Shown: positions 49,101 through 60,806 of the stretch, one piece after another
Layout of the letters: each line of letters opens with the position of its first letter
How positions within the stretch are numbered: position 1 is the first letter of the stretch
From: Ceratodon purpureus
Lineage: Eukaryota; Streptophyta; Bryopsida; Pseudoditrichales; Ditrichaceae
Length of the DNA stretch: 64,000 nt
Assembly: GCA_014871385.1 (NCBI GenBank)
Contig: CM026426.1
Location: 14,229,810 to 14,293,809, forward strand
Direction of reading: 5' to 3'
Notes under the pieces: model-generated
Told to the model about the DNA's origin: nothing
Seen by the model: the letters and a program-made list of their open reading frames with translations, nothing else
Databases searched by the model: none
Program-made: the position numbers and the translations under genes

Positions 49101-49436
49101 CTTCTGGACCTTCCATGAAAAGACTAAATTCTGGAAGTCTTTTCACAAACAGTAGTGGTTCTGGATTGTTTCATCGCAATGGGGATCTCTTGGGACCCTT
49201 GGGAAATGATTTACTTCTGCCACAACGAGCTTTCATGCGACCGAATGGTATGTTTGTCTTACATTTAATTGTTGTGATTATGTGAAGCATTTACCATGAG
49301 TGCAAGTTTCTGTTTGGTTGACTTGTTAATAAGTCAATAATTTGCGTCACAATCATATTTGGCTAGATCCTTTGTACTGAACATGTGCTCATTACATTGT
49401 TCAGGATCCACAAGCTCTAGTCTGGTGGAATCATGA
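46156..49436 (+). CDS. Maspardin (SPG21/ACP33 homologue), alpha/beta hydrolase-fold protein, 9 exons
   Basis: About 435 residues. Exons: 46156-46215, 46409-46543, 47103-47201, 47418-47560, 47763-47871, 48146-48253, 48466-48606, 48767-49247, 49405-49436. All junctions keep phase and introns are GT-AG. The N-terminus GDYVHFKAHVPLH and TKQWRYYDYGPRSVAPLVCL, GYRVIAADSPPVW, and SRADEVNLHAQLHLRR identify the family. The nucleophile-elbow position is GTSLGGF (Ser about residue 105), within VHLYGTSLGGFLAQMFSQH. Maspardins are cytosolic or endosomal proteins of unclear enzymatic activity. The C-terminal exon 8 adds a charged tail longer than the hydrolase core, with two NLI-SEERLPL-like repeats. Stop is TGA. 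The first donor (ATG|GTTCTG) is weak. The gene appears intact. Confidence 0.93.
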
Positions 49437-51796
49437 GCAATGATCCTAGAATACTGAACTCAAACTCTGGAGTATAAGTTGGTCAGGACGTCAGAAGATT
49501 CCTGATGAGTCAACTTCGAAGTAGTCAGCTGCACAGGTAAGGTTTGTCAAATATAGCTCCATTTTGGAGCAGATGTATCATAGATCCCAAGGTTCGATGC
49601 ATTTATTGATACATAGCAAATGGCCTATCCACCTTTGTATTTTGTTGCTATGTATAGTAGAAGCTACTCTCAATGGAGTGCATGGAATGAGGTGCATGGT
49701 AGCTTGGAGAAGAATTATTCTGACCTGCTAATATGGGTAGGAACACCTTCTGCCACATATCGCTGGCCAGACCTTAATGTCAACTCTAGGAGCGAGTGCT
49801 ACAAGAGTAGGGACTCCTGCAAAGCATGTATATGTGGGATGTGAAGGTTTTTGTAAGTGTTTTAAAAGGAACTCAGTCTCGATTTTCATTCTCTATTCAC
49901 TACTACCGTCTGTCACTTCAAACCTCCATTCCCCTTAAAACACGAACAGCTACCATTTGAAACGAATATTTTATTCATACGAAAATTCGTCCATTGCCCA
50001 CTGCATGCACACGCAAAACCACTGATTAATTGATCAAAAGTTACCCTCTCAACACTTGCACCTCAAGGTCCATGTGCAGTCTGTTTAGTCAAGCTCGTCG
50101 TGAATAGGCAAGTGGAACCCCTATGACCTACAGTAGATTGCCGACACTGTTGTCGATATTCCCAATACCAGGTTGCACGGAACTTAGAACCACCAAGCCT
50201 GAGTCTCGCGATGAGAAGAGATGAGAAGGGCTGAGAACAGAGGTGAGATTGGCAGTGACACGGAGACGGGCTGCAACCACGACGCAGAATTCTGTCCCGC
50301 ACTGGGTGAAAATCCAGGAAACGAAGCACACTGAGTCTGGCAGGTTCCAGAATTTCACACCCCAACAGTCGGTTAGTCGCCACACCTTCCCTTCAGTTCG
50401 CTGTCTTCACATCTTGGCTTAGCTTATGAGCAGTTACAGTAGCCTCAAGCTCCTCAAACGCAGTGTCTCCTCGCATTCTTCCGCTTCTCGAACTCGGAGT
50501 CCAGCTTCGAAGGTAAGGGCAGAAGGTTCGAAGGTGAAGGCAGAAGGTTCGAAGGTGAAGGCTGAAGGTTTGATGGTGAAGGCGGAGGCTTGAAGGTATG
50601 TGAAGATCCGGGAGCATTATATTTTATGGTGGGTTGTTTTGCAATTCGTTCGGGGCTCAGCTGGATCCAAGCTGTTGTTTTTGATGGGTTTTGCCGGGAT
50701 CGTCTGACAGTGGGTGTTTGCGCCGGGGGGCGTTCTTCCTGGGCTGTGCCTTCTTAGGTTTCGGTCTTCTCGTCCTGGTGATGATTCGCTTTGGTGTCTT
50801 CCTGTGGGTAGTGTTTTTGAATTGGACAGAGGGTTAAGTTGAGGGGACGATATTGGATTTGGACAGTGAGGATCAGCTGTGAGGGAGCTCGTTTTAGGTC
50901 TCGCGTTTCTGTGATCAGTCGCCAAGCGGATAGGCGACAGAATTTAGACGCGGCTTTCGGCGTCGCATTTCGGTTCTCGGTCCTGGGGATAGTTCTGAGG
51001 CATGCTGTGTTGAGTGGGAAGCGCACAAGGAGGCGAAGGGCGACGAGAATACAGTACCATTGTTCAGTAGTTTAGGGTCGACTCTTCTAGTTGGAATCCT
51101 AGCAGAGACTCGTGTTATCGTGGTTTAGCTTCTGTGTTAGTCGTGGGAGATCAATTTCATGCTTTGGTGAGCTCCTTCCCCAATGCGGAGCTGCGAGAAC
51201 TTCAGTGTGAAAATTGCGAGAATTTGCTCAACTAGTGGTAGCTTTGTGAGGGGTTTGGTGTTGATGCTGCTAATGTCGAGGTAGCTGCCCTCGGCAGCTT
51301 GTTCTCTCTTTCTTAGTTGGTTCTTTAGATTCAGTTCCAGGTCGTTGGAGTTACTTTTTTGTGCATGTGGGGTTAGTGTCTGGAGCATCTGTTAGGTTTT
51401 GGGATTGTGATAGCTGGGTTGGGTCTTTTTCGTGGGTATATGAGGTTGACGCTCCTGTTCGAACTTGTAAAGTGTTGCTGCAGCTGCATGAAGTAAGTTT
51501 AGGAGGGTTGGGAGGATAGTTCGGGTGATCTTTTCCAGAGATGCGTCTGAACGTCGCAGTCTTTAGACGAAGTGATTTCTGCGTGGGTCACGCATTTGTG
51601 GGGATCAAGTGGAGGAAGATGATCTGTGAGATGAATTGACGCATTGAGTTTAGGGGGAACTTAGAGCGACATTGGACGTTTATGCCCTTCTCCTCGGTTT
51701 CCATGGTGGAAGCTATGGTGAAGTGGTAGTTGTAGCAGACCGGTTGTTGCTATGCACTCCTGCGCATGGCCATTTATGTAAATTGTACTCCTGCGC
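49437..51796 (+). other. Intergenic region between maspardin and the DUF629/UCH gene
   Basis: Holds the maspardin 3' UTR and the promoter and leader of the next gene. A 21-bp tandem repeat lies at 50506-50589. No gene is supported. A 14-bp direct repeat CTCCTGCGCATGGC occurs at about 51755 and 51787, the second copy containing the start codon of the next gene; the first copy has an ATG out of context. Confidence 0.5.
50506..50589 (+). repeat. 21-bp tandem repeat, four units
   Basis: Units of the form TTCGAAGGTGAAGGCAGAAGG start at 50506, 50527, 50548 and 50569. The last is degenerate. Being in a multiple of three, it keeps the reverse strand open and creates a spurious repeat peptide there. 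Confidence 0.85.
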
Positions 51797-54700
51797 ATGG
51801 CGCAAAAGAAGAAAGGATCTGCTGCCCGCACTGCCACTGCCAACGTCCCTTTGCCTCCCTTCCAAGAGGAGACTGTTCCAGCGAGGTCCACTTCGTCCGC
51901 GTCTCCTGAAGGCGATTCTCGGCGGGCTGTGGTAGCATCAGAGTCTCATGCTGGATCAGGAACAGAAGTGCCTTTGTCTGAGAATATAGGAGGGGCACAA
52001 TGGAGGAGAGATGTTCCCGGAAAGGGTGATGTCGCTGGAGAAGCTCCTTGGATTGACGCTGCACGCCCCGGAGCTCCAAATGGCATTGGGAAAGTGGTGA
52101 CGATCACTGGTCCGGGAGGATCTGCTGTCGCCAGTGCCGGGAAAGATGAAACTGCACATTCTGCTCTTATCAGAGGGGAGTGTGAGAAAGCACTTGTGGC
52201 TCTGCGGAGGGGGAATAGTACAAAGGCCTTGCGTCTCATTAAAGTCGCATGTAGCCGGAATGGGGCTTCTGGTGTAGCATATCGTGTGCAGGGTCATATC
52301 TTCATGCGTCTCGCGTCCGTTATTGAGGACGCAAACACTAAGCAGAGGCATTTTGTGTCAGCGCTTGAGAGCGCTAAGAAAGCTGCGTCTCTATCTACTC
52401 AGTCGGTGGAGTATGCGCACTTCTATGCTCAACTTCTTTTTGAAGCTGCAAAGGACAACGAAGGCTATGGGGAGGTGGTCCGTGAGTGTGAGAGGGCCTT
52501 ATTCATTGAGGATCCTGTCGATCCAGCGCGAGAGAGCCTGCACAATGAGCAGCAGCAGGAACTTCCTACAGCTGAGGCCCGCATAGCTCATGTACATCAG
52601 GAATTGAAAGCCTTGGTACAGAAGGCGAATATATCCTCTATTTCAACTTGGATGAAGACACTGGGAACTGGTGGTGGCGAGGAGAACCTTCGATTTGTAC
52701 AGATGCGGAAGTTTGCTGACCAGGATCTGATGGAGCAAAGGGTGTCTCAGCCAAAGCGTCCACATGAAGTGAAAAAGGTTGTGAAGACCCCTCAAGAGAG
52801 GCGGAAAGAAATTGAGGTGCGAGTTGCTGCTGCAAAGTTGTTGCAACAGAGGGATACATTAGCCGAAAGTGCTGCAGACACTCCCGACGATCATGAAAAA
52901 TCACTTCAGAAAAAGCTTGGAAGGCGAAAATCCAGAGGGCCGAACTCGCGAAGGCTCTCGAAGCCTCTTTCCAAACATGAAAGAATAGACCGTGTTCTAC
53001 AGTTCTGGCATGCCCTTACACAGGAGAACAGAGAGACGAAGCTTGTGGTCTCAATTGCACAAATGAAGGATCATTTAACATCTTGGAAGGAGGCAGGAGG
53101 ACTTGTCAAGAGTCATGCAGCATCCGATGCACTTTCAGAGGCTCTAGACTTCGCTCAGGAGAAGAAAACCTGGCGGTTCTGGGCATGCTGTAAGTGTGGG
53201 GAAAGATATATTAGCTATCAGGATCTCAGTCAGCATACTTGGGAGGAACACATACGTAGTCTCCCTGAGAAACTGCAACAGGTGGTACCTCAGGAGATCA
53301 ACCAAGAGTGGGTGGACCAGCTTCTGGATGAAGATTTTAGACCCATTGACGGAGCTGCAGCTGTAAGGATGCTTATCGAATCTGCTCGCTCGTTCATACC
53401 GGATGAATTACAAGTCGTTGATCCTGTCACCAACGACGCTGATCATTTGCATCCTTCTCAGAAAAATGAGAACGAGGACATTGTGGCGATGAGTGTAGAC
53501 GATGCTAATCAGAAAATGATTGAGAAAAATTTGAGCCTCGAAGATATCGAAGCAGGTTCTGGTCAGGCAGCCAGTGGGGTAGATCAGGGACATCTTCTTA
53601 TGTGCAAGGGAGACTGCCATAATGGGATGAAAGTAGGAAAGGAAATTCCTTCCCAAGATTTACCGTCTGCAGATGACGAAGTGAGGAGAAAGCTATTGGA
53701 GAAGATTTATGGTCTCTTCAGAATTCTCATAAGAAGCAAATACTTAGCACAGGATCATGTTGCGAAGATTATTTTATATGCCATAGAGGAGATTCGGAAT
53801 CTGGTTCCAGATCCAGAAGTACATCATGAATTCAATCAATCTCCTCTGTATATTCGCTTTTTGGATCCGCAACCTCTTCAGCAAATACAGAAATATCTAA
53901 TGGAGCTTGCTCAGGGATGTGGAGTATCTTCTCAGTCTGACAGCCCACTTCCGTCTGTTGGTGAAGAAACTGGCGAGGAGGAGATTATTCAAGATAGACT
54001 GTTTCTGAATGAGGATTTTACTCAGCTCTTGTTAGATGAGCGAGTGATTAAGGAGTTTCCTGAGGAGGTACGCTCTCCTAGTGGAACACTTGAGCATGCA
54101 GGGGTTGAAGAGATTGTGGCTGAGAAAGGTTTGGCGGCTCACAGACCTCCTCTGCCACTAATGAAAGGGAAGGATGGAGAACCAACTCCTAAGCACGTGG
54201 ATCTTCAGCTTTCGTGGATATATGGTACTACAGAATATGAATTTCTTCCTTCTGGCTGGAAGCAGTTTCGCGAGGAGCAGGGACAACGTGGGCGTGATGC
54301 GTATCGCGCGCTCGAGAGAGAGTTTCAGCGCTTACATGCATTATGTGAACAGAAATATGAGCTTGTGAGTTATGAGGAGGCTCTCAATCTTGTAGAACGG
54401 TTATGCGTAGAGGAAAACAGGAGAAGAGAACATCAAAATGATGGTACTGGCAAGAGATTTGAGACTGTCTTGAAAGGTCGGCAGCAGGAGCTACTCGATC
54501 TACGCATTAGAGGTCTTCCTTCAGCTCAGAAGGTGGAGTTGGACGCAATTAGTAATGTCTTAAGAGATGCCCAGTTTGGCATGGTTCGTAGACCTCCTTA
54601 CGATGGAAGCTTGGGAGTCCGTGTGAGTGACTCAGATGAAGATGAAGAAGCCTGGAGAAAGCAAGAGTCATTGTCTCGTGCTGATACTCGTGTGGAGGCT

Positions 54701-57700
54701 GTAATAATGCGGCAAAGAGAACAGCTTTCAAAAGAGGTGTGTCAAGTACACTGAAGTATTCATTGATTTAAGTTAAGTACTGGGAAGATTTCATGATTTA
54801 CAGGAACTCCTCTCTCGTAATGCATCCCAGGTTCTTTGTAGTATTGTTGCAGAAAATATTTCCTTGGTGCTCACTGTTTTGGGTGGTCTTATTTTGAATG
54901 GTTTTGCATTCTAATTTTTTTTGAGCGAACATGAAAATGAATATTGGTTATGTAACAGGTTAATCATTTGGATGCGACGATTATGAAGGCAACAGACGAT
55001 CTCCAGAAAATGGAGATCAAACTAGGGCAATTGGCAGTTCTTGACTACAGAGCAGTTGTTCTTCCACTTGTGAAAAGTCTTCTTCAGGTATATGCTTTAG
55101 AATTTGATGAGAATACCCTTATTTTCTCTGGAACTTGGTGCATTTATTTGTTTTACCTGTAAGAACCACTATCATTTCGTCTGGGTTGATCATCTTGAAT
55201 TTGTTTATAAACACCTTCTGTCACCTGTAAACACCGCCTCTGTAGAAGCGGTTAGAGGGAGAAGCTGAAAAGGACGCTATGCAAAAATCAGATGCAGCAC
55301 AAGAAGCTTTTCTTGCAGAGCTTGCTAAGGATCAGAAAAGCTCAGGATGTAAAGAATCGGAAAATCTGAAGCAGGCTCGTGAAAAGTCTAAGGAAAAGAA
55401 GAAAGCGAAGGAACATAAGAAATTTAAGGATGTGAAGGTCAGTGAGTTACTCTATTTTGGAACTGCCTGCTAATATTATGCTCTAGTTGTTTTCCTCCTT
55501 GCAATTACGATATTGACATTTTTGGACATGGTAGTTTATATAGGCCGGTAATGTTGTCTTTTGCCAGTAATGTGAACAAATTCTGTTTAAGGATTGTAGA
55601 GAAATTACCGCCGTTATAAGGTAGCATGGCTTGAGAGTGCTGCCCTACGATTGGATTCGTGAAGGTTTTGTCAAGCTGACTGTTTTGGGTTTGTTGACTG
55701 CAGCGTGGACCTTCCAATTCAGAACAGCTGGGTGAAGCTGCCAGGTGGGTATTCGTCCAATGTAATATTTTGTATTTGTATAACAACAGCATTCGGTCTA
55801 TTTAAAGTGGCCAAACAGGCTTTAGATTCAATGTCGCTTATCGGAGATGATTCAATTTGGAGGTTTGTATGTTTTAGTATCTTACTACTGCACATATGAT
55901 TTACTACATGTGGCAAATCTGGTAAATCAGGAGTGTCTCAATTTCTGAATCTAATTAATTGTTCCTAATATTTCAAGTGCGATGGACATAAATGTGTGAT
56001 TTACCTTTCAGCTGCAACTACAGTGAGTCAAACCAACGGTGAAACGTTTTCTTCTGACTATTTGATATGCTTGACAGTGTGGAGACAGATGAAGTCGACG
56101 ACGCTGACAACTGGGATTGGGCAGTTGAAGATGAAATAAGGCAGCAGCGTGAGTCTGAAATACGGGAAGAAGAACGCAAGCTTCTTGAAGCGCTTGAGTC
56201 GCAGCGGCGCGTGGAAGAAGAAGCGAAGCAGAGATATCTGAGTGAGCAAGGACGAAAGAAACAAATAGCACAGCAGATCACAGAGCCTTTGGAGGATTGG
56301 AAGGTCTCTTGTACTTTGTCAAATGCTAGTACAACAGTCGATGTTGTAAGCCCCATCATCCTATCAACAAAGTTTATGCAGCTCGCACTGGTGGAGAATG
56401 AAGTGGCAGGTTCTTGGAATGATCAAGCAAGCCTCCCATTAGTTCAAACTAATGGTTCTCTTCTAGCTCATAATGAACACTCTGATTTAGACAAAATCTC
56501 TGTCGATTCGCCACGTTTTGGAGAATGCACTGTAATACTTTCTGAGCAGGAAATGGTGAAGGATGCCTGCCAGAACACCTCCAAGGAAGTAGGTAAAGAT
56601 GCCCTACTTTTAGGGGACGACGACCATCTCAATACTGTACAGAAGAAAACAAGAGGGGGAGGTAACCGACACCGGCGGAGAAGGGGTCCTCGTATGTATG
56701 CCGAAGAAGGTATATCAGCAGATCAGGATGCACAGCCTTGGAAGACCCCTGAAATTGCAAGTGGTTCGAGGTCACAGTTGCAACAGAATGATTCGAATGG
56801 TAATGGAAGGTTGTCAACTACAGACAAGCCGAGGCCTCTTTTGCGTCAAAATGCAGCGAAAAGTTTTGGTGCTGCTCCAGCTAATGGAGTGCCTGCAGTT
56901 CAGCCACTCCTCTCCTTACCTTCATTTCCTTCACTTGAAGGTTGGTTTCTTTGAGCTTCACGTGTTCTTCATTTTTTACTCTTTGCACATGCTATCAACT
57001 TCATTTCCAGTTGTCTTTGATTTGCGTAGAAATCAATATCCAGTTTTCTAGGATTTCCTTATGCTTTATTTGAAAGGAATAGTGATGTAGCCACTCAATA
57101 CGTTTATTTCTGGCTTTTCTGATGTTGTGTGTGTAGTGACAGCTTGGTTCTAAGGCTGTGTTGCAGTTGATTTGATCTTTGATTGACGTGTTTTTAACAT
57201 TCTCTAGTTTCCTTGGTTCCAGCCTTTAGATTCACTAATAGGTGACAATGTTTCGTTGTGTTGCCTAGGAGCTGGAGGGCATGAGGGAAAGAAGACATTG
57301 TGGCAGCTTCAAGCTGAGCAAGACTATGAGGAAAGATTTCAGGCTGATTTGGAGCAGGCCATGCGCCAGAGTTTAAGTGAGAGTCTCTTCTATTTCTGTA
57401 TCTACTTTTGAATGAGATTTGGGAACAAGAACAGTCCTTATACGATATATTTTGGGTATGCTTTTGCAATGTTGGCAATCTGCATTGTCTTTGAAGTTGG
57501 GTTTCATGTATCTATCATATATTTCACCTGTTAACAAGGCGTTGAAGTGTTTTTTTATTTTTTTATTTTTTTTTATTTTTTTTATTTTTGGTTGTTGGTT
57601 GTTGTTTTAAGCAGATATGCTGACTTTACAACCAAGCACCTCAATTGCCACAAGTTCTGCAGCCTCGTCCCCTTCGAACACTGTAAGCTCCAATGGGGCA

Positions 57701-60151
57701 TCTTGTGACGAAAGAGTGCAGCAGATGGTAGAGACAGGCATTGTTGGCAGTCTTACGGGGACAGTCGAAACACCCTTAAAAGGAGTTGAGGAGGTCGGAA
57801 AAGGCTTAAGAAATGAAGTTGGGCAGTACAACTGTTTCCTCAATGTGGTCATACAGGTTTCTTTTTCCATCTCAAATCTAAAGTTCACGCTGGACTGTAT
57901 TGAAAGCTCTGGATTGCATTTATATAGATCTATTCAATGAATGTTTTCTCGGAACTTGCCCTACTTTATTTCAATCTAAGAAACGGCTATGTGGTCTCTG
58001 CAGTCTCTCTGGCATCTGAGGCGGTTTCGTGAGGAATTGTTGGCTGACTCCAGCATGCAGCATGTGCATGTTGGGAATCCATGTGTAGTTTGTGCACTGC
58101 GTGATATCTTCTTGGGTCTGGATACACCCACACACAATAGCAGCAGCAGCAGGGATGCGGTTGCTCCAACCGCTTTGCGGGTGGCCCTCAGTGCAATGTA
58201 TTCAGACAGTGACTTCTTTCAAGAGGTAAATGTAATGCCATTGCCAATAGGTGTTTATATTTTTCTCGATTTTTGGTGTTCTTTGTGCGCTGACGTGCAT
58301 GAAGAGTGGATGAAGAGAGGCTATTAAAAGTAATCTTTTGGTAAGTTATTTCATGTCCAAGCTAATATCTAACTGTTCATGTTTCCATCTATCAATTGTG
58401 TTGCAGCATCGGATTGCTAATGGTCCATACTGCTATGTTGTTCTATGCCAGGCACAAATGAACGATGCATCTGAAGTGTTGGCAGTCATTTTTGAATGTT
58501 TACACAAAGCCTTTGTCCCCAATTCTTCTTCCGACGGTGACTCAGAGAGTAGCACGGCAGGAGGATCATGGGACTGTCAGGGACCCCGTCCATGCATGGC
58601 CCACGCCTTGTTTGGATTGGACGTTGCGGAGCAAATGAACTGTCAATACTGTGGTTTAGAGTCTCGTCACCTCAAATACACGACTTTTTTTCACAATATT
58701 AATGCAAGCGCACTGCGCACTGCTAAGGTTTGTTCAATCTTATAGAGGTTAAACCCATTTTCTGACTTAGAACTGTAAAATTCTGGAACCATTAGACCAA
58801 ATGTATTTGTACGCGTTGCCTTCAATATATTTGATACTGCATAGTCGATGATCAAACATCATTTAATTCAATGATCGAGTGATATCCATCAAATTTAACG
58901 TTGTGATTGGCGTATGTATGTAGGTATTGTATCAAGACAGATCCATGGATGAGCTTTTGAAAATTGTTGGTATGAATCACCAATTAGCATGTGATACTGA
59001 GACGGGTGGCTGTGGGCGACAAAATCACATTCATCACCTCCTTCATGCTGCTCCAACTGTGATTACGACGGGTAAGCATAGGTGTGCAGGCTGGACATGT
59101 CAGGAATGGTAGATTTGTTCTGATAAGATATCTGCAATAAGATATTTGCCTAGTTCAATAAGTTCTGCTATCTCATAGCCTTCTCGTTTAACTGTGATTT
59201 GTTTTTTTCGGTGCAGTGCCTAATATATTACATTTCCTGTATATTTAGAATCTCTTCTAAAATCTCGGGGTTGATCAACTGTCTTTGTTGCAGTGTTGGG
59301 CTGGCAGAACGGGCGTGAGAGCTTTGAAGACATATCAGCGACAGTGGACGCTATGGATGTTTCGTTAAATGTTGGTGCTATTTATCGTGGCTTCGATGAA
59401 GGTTTTCAGCATAGACTTATATCTGTTGTAAGCTCTTACCACCTTGACTTCGTTGTTGGACTCATGCCTTTTTTATAATTTTAGATCGTATGTCTGTTCT
59501 TTTGAATTACTGCTGGGTTAAAGTCAATAGGAATTTGTTTGTGGAGAAAAGGGTTGTGTGAAACTCATCCGCAGTACATCAGTATTAATTAGTATTTCCC
59601 TGTCCTTGTTTAATATTGATTTAATGTTGCCAGCTTCTGATTGCTTTCATGGTGAACCTTACTTTTACAGGTATGCTATTATGGTCAGCATTATCATTGC
59701 TTTGCCTATAATCAGGAGCTTGATACATGGGTGATGTTTGATGACAGCACAGTGAAGGTAAATAGCGGTTTCTCTCTTTAGAATGTATCATCAACCTTTC
59801 TCTGTTCATCAACATATTGATGCATGCATCTCCTGTTGCTAAATATATTGATTATTAGTCGTTAAATTGGAGCTCTGTGCTTCTGTAGACGTAACATCAT
59901 TGCATCTAATTGAAATGTGTTCTATTCTTCACTTTTGCACTTCCATCTACAATTCTGTGGCTGATGCGCCTTCAGTTTCAGTTCCTGGCTTATTCTAAGA
60001 GTGCACTAAAGACACGACTTAATATTTACAGGTTATTGGGGAGTGGAGAGATGTGGCAAGCACATGTCGAAGAGGACATTTGCAACCTCAGGTGCTTTTT
60101 TACGAGGCGGTAGCAGCAAGGTCTGAGGCATTGACGTCTTCATTGTGTTGA
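51797..60151 (+). CDS. Plant DUF627/DUF629 ubiquitin carboxyl-terminal hydrolase-related protein, 13 exons
   Basis: About 1833 residues. Exons: 51797-54736, 54959-55087, 55246-55437, 55704-55744, 56078-56940, 57269-57376, 57615-57856, 58004-58225, 58452-58727, 58924-59071, 59294-59427, 59671-59757, 60032-60151; all phases agree. DUF627 at about residues 129-245 (CEKALVALRRGN, ESAKKAASLS, CERALFIEDPVDPA). DUF629 from about 275 to 710 (KANISSIST, RRKEIEVRVAAAKLLQQ), including a C2H2-like finger (CCKCGERYISYQDLSQHTWEE). Acidic coiled coil RQQRESEIREEERKLLEAL. UCH domain: Cys box GLRNEVGQYNCFLNVVIQ (Cys about 1498, codon 57833) and His box YYGQHYHCFAYNQELDTW (His about 1772). Relatives are often named 'inactive USP', yet Cys and His are both present. 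Stop is TGA. No lesion seen. Confidence 0.94.
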
Positions 60152-60806
60152 ACAGGGAACTGCAGATTGTAGTAGCAAATTTTTTAGAATTTAAGTTCGG
60201 GCTTCTATAAGTTCATGTAGACAGATGATACAACCATCACATAATTGCTGAGCACTATCCGTTTGTGTTGTGTCGTCTAATAGGCCACACGGGTTGTTTT
60301 TCAGTAGTATGTAGCTGATAGTTGTAGATTGGACGCAGTGGAGGCTAAAATAGTAGCTTCACTAGTTTTTGGTAATTCCATTCCTCTCGCATCGAATTGA
60401 TGAAATGTTGCAGTAGTCTAGAATAACACTAGTAGGGTGCCTATAGTTATCATCGATCCGTAACATAGCTGCTCAATGTTTTCCATCTCACTCACTTCCC
60501 CTTGTGGAGTTTTGAACAGACAGTCTTCTGGAGTTCTGAAAATTGCTAGGGTTTCCCAGAAATTACAATACCGTCCCCTCACCTTGCAACTGATCCAGGT
60601 GAATGGGAACTCTCCTAATCGTAAGATGCCTACAGTAGACTCATGCTTTTAGTTAAGGGAGGATCATATCCAGTCACTAGTAGAAACGCAGTCCAACTAC
60701 ACCAGGTTTGTACACCGAAAATATGAAATGGTGTTCTTCTATTCTGGACTCTTGCGCGTCATTGGTTCAGAGATTTTTTCGGTGTAGAGCACAGTGCATT
60801 TTAGTG
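60152..60806 (+). other. 3' region of the DUF629/UCH gene up to MULE-B
   Basis: 655 bp without a frame of note. It holds the 3' UTR and flank. MULE-B starts at 60807, so the gene's end is close to the transposon. Confidence 0.5.

Noticed and set aside
51797-60151. UAG reassigned to glutamine in this genome
   Set aside because: The host DUF629/UCH and maspardin genes contain many Gln codons, all CAG or CAA, with no in-frame UAG in about 2270 codons. Transposons also have TGA and TAA breaks. Decay by methylated-C mutation explains more.
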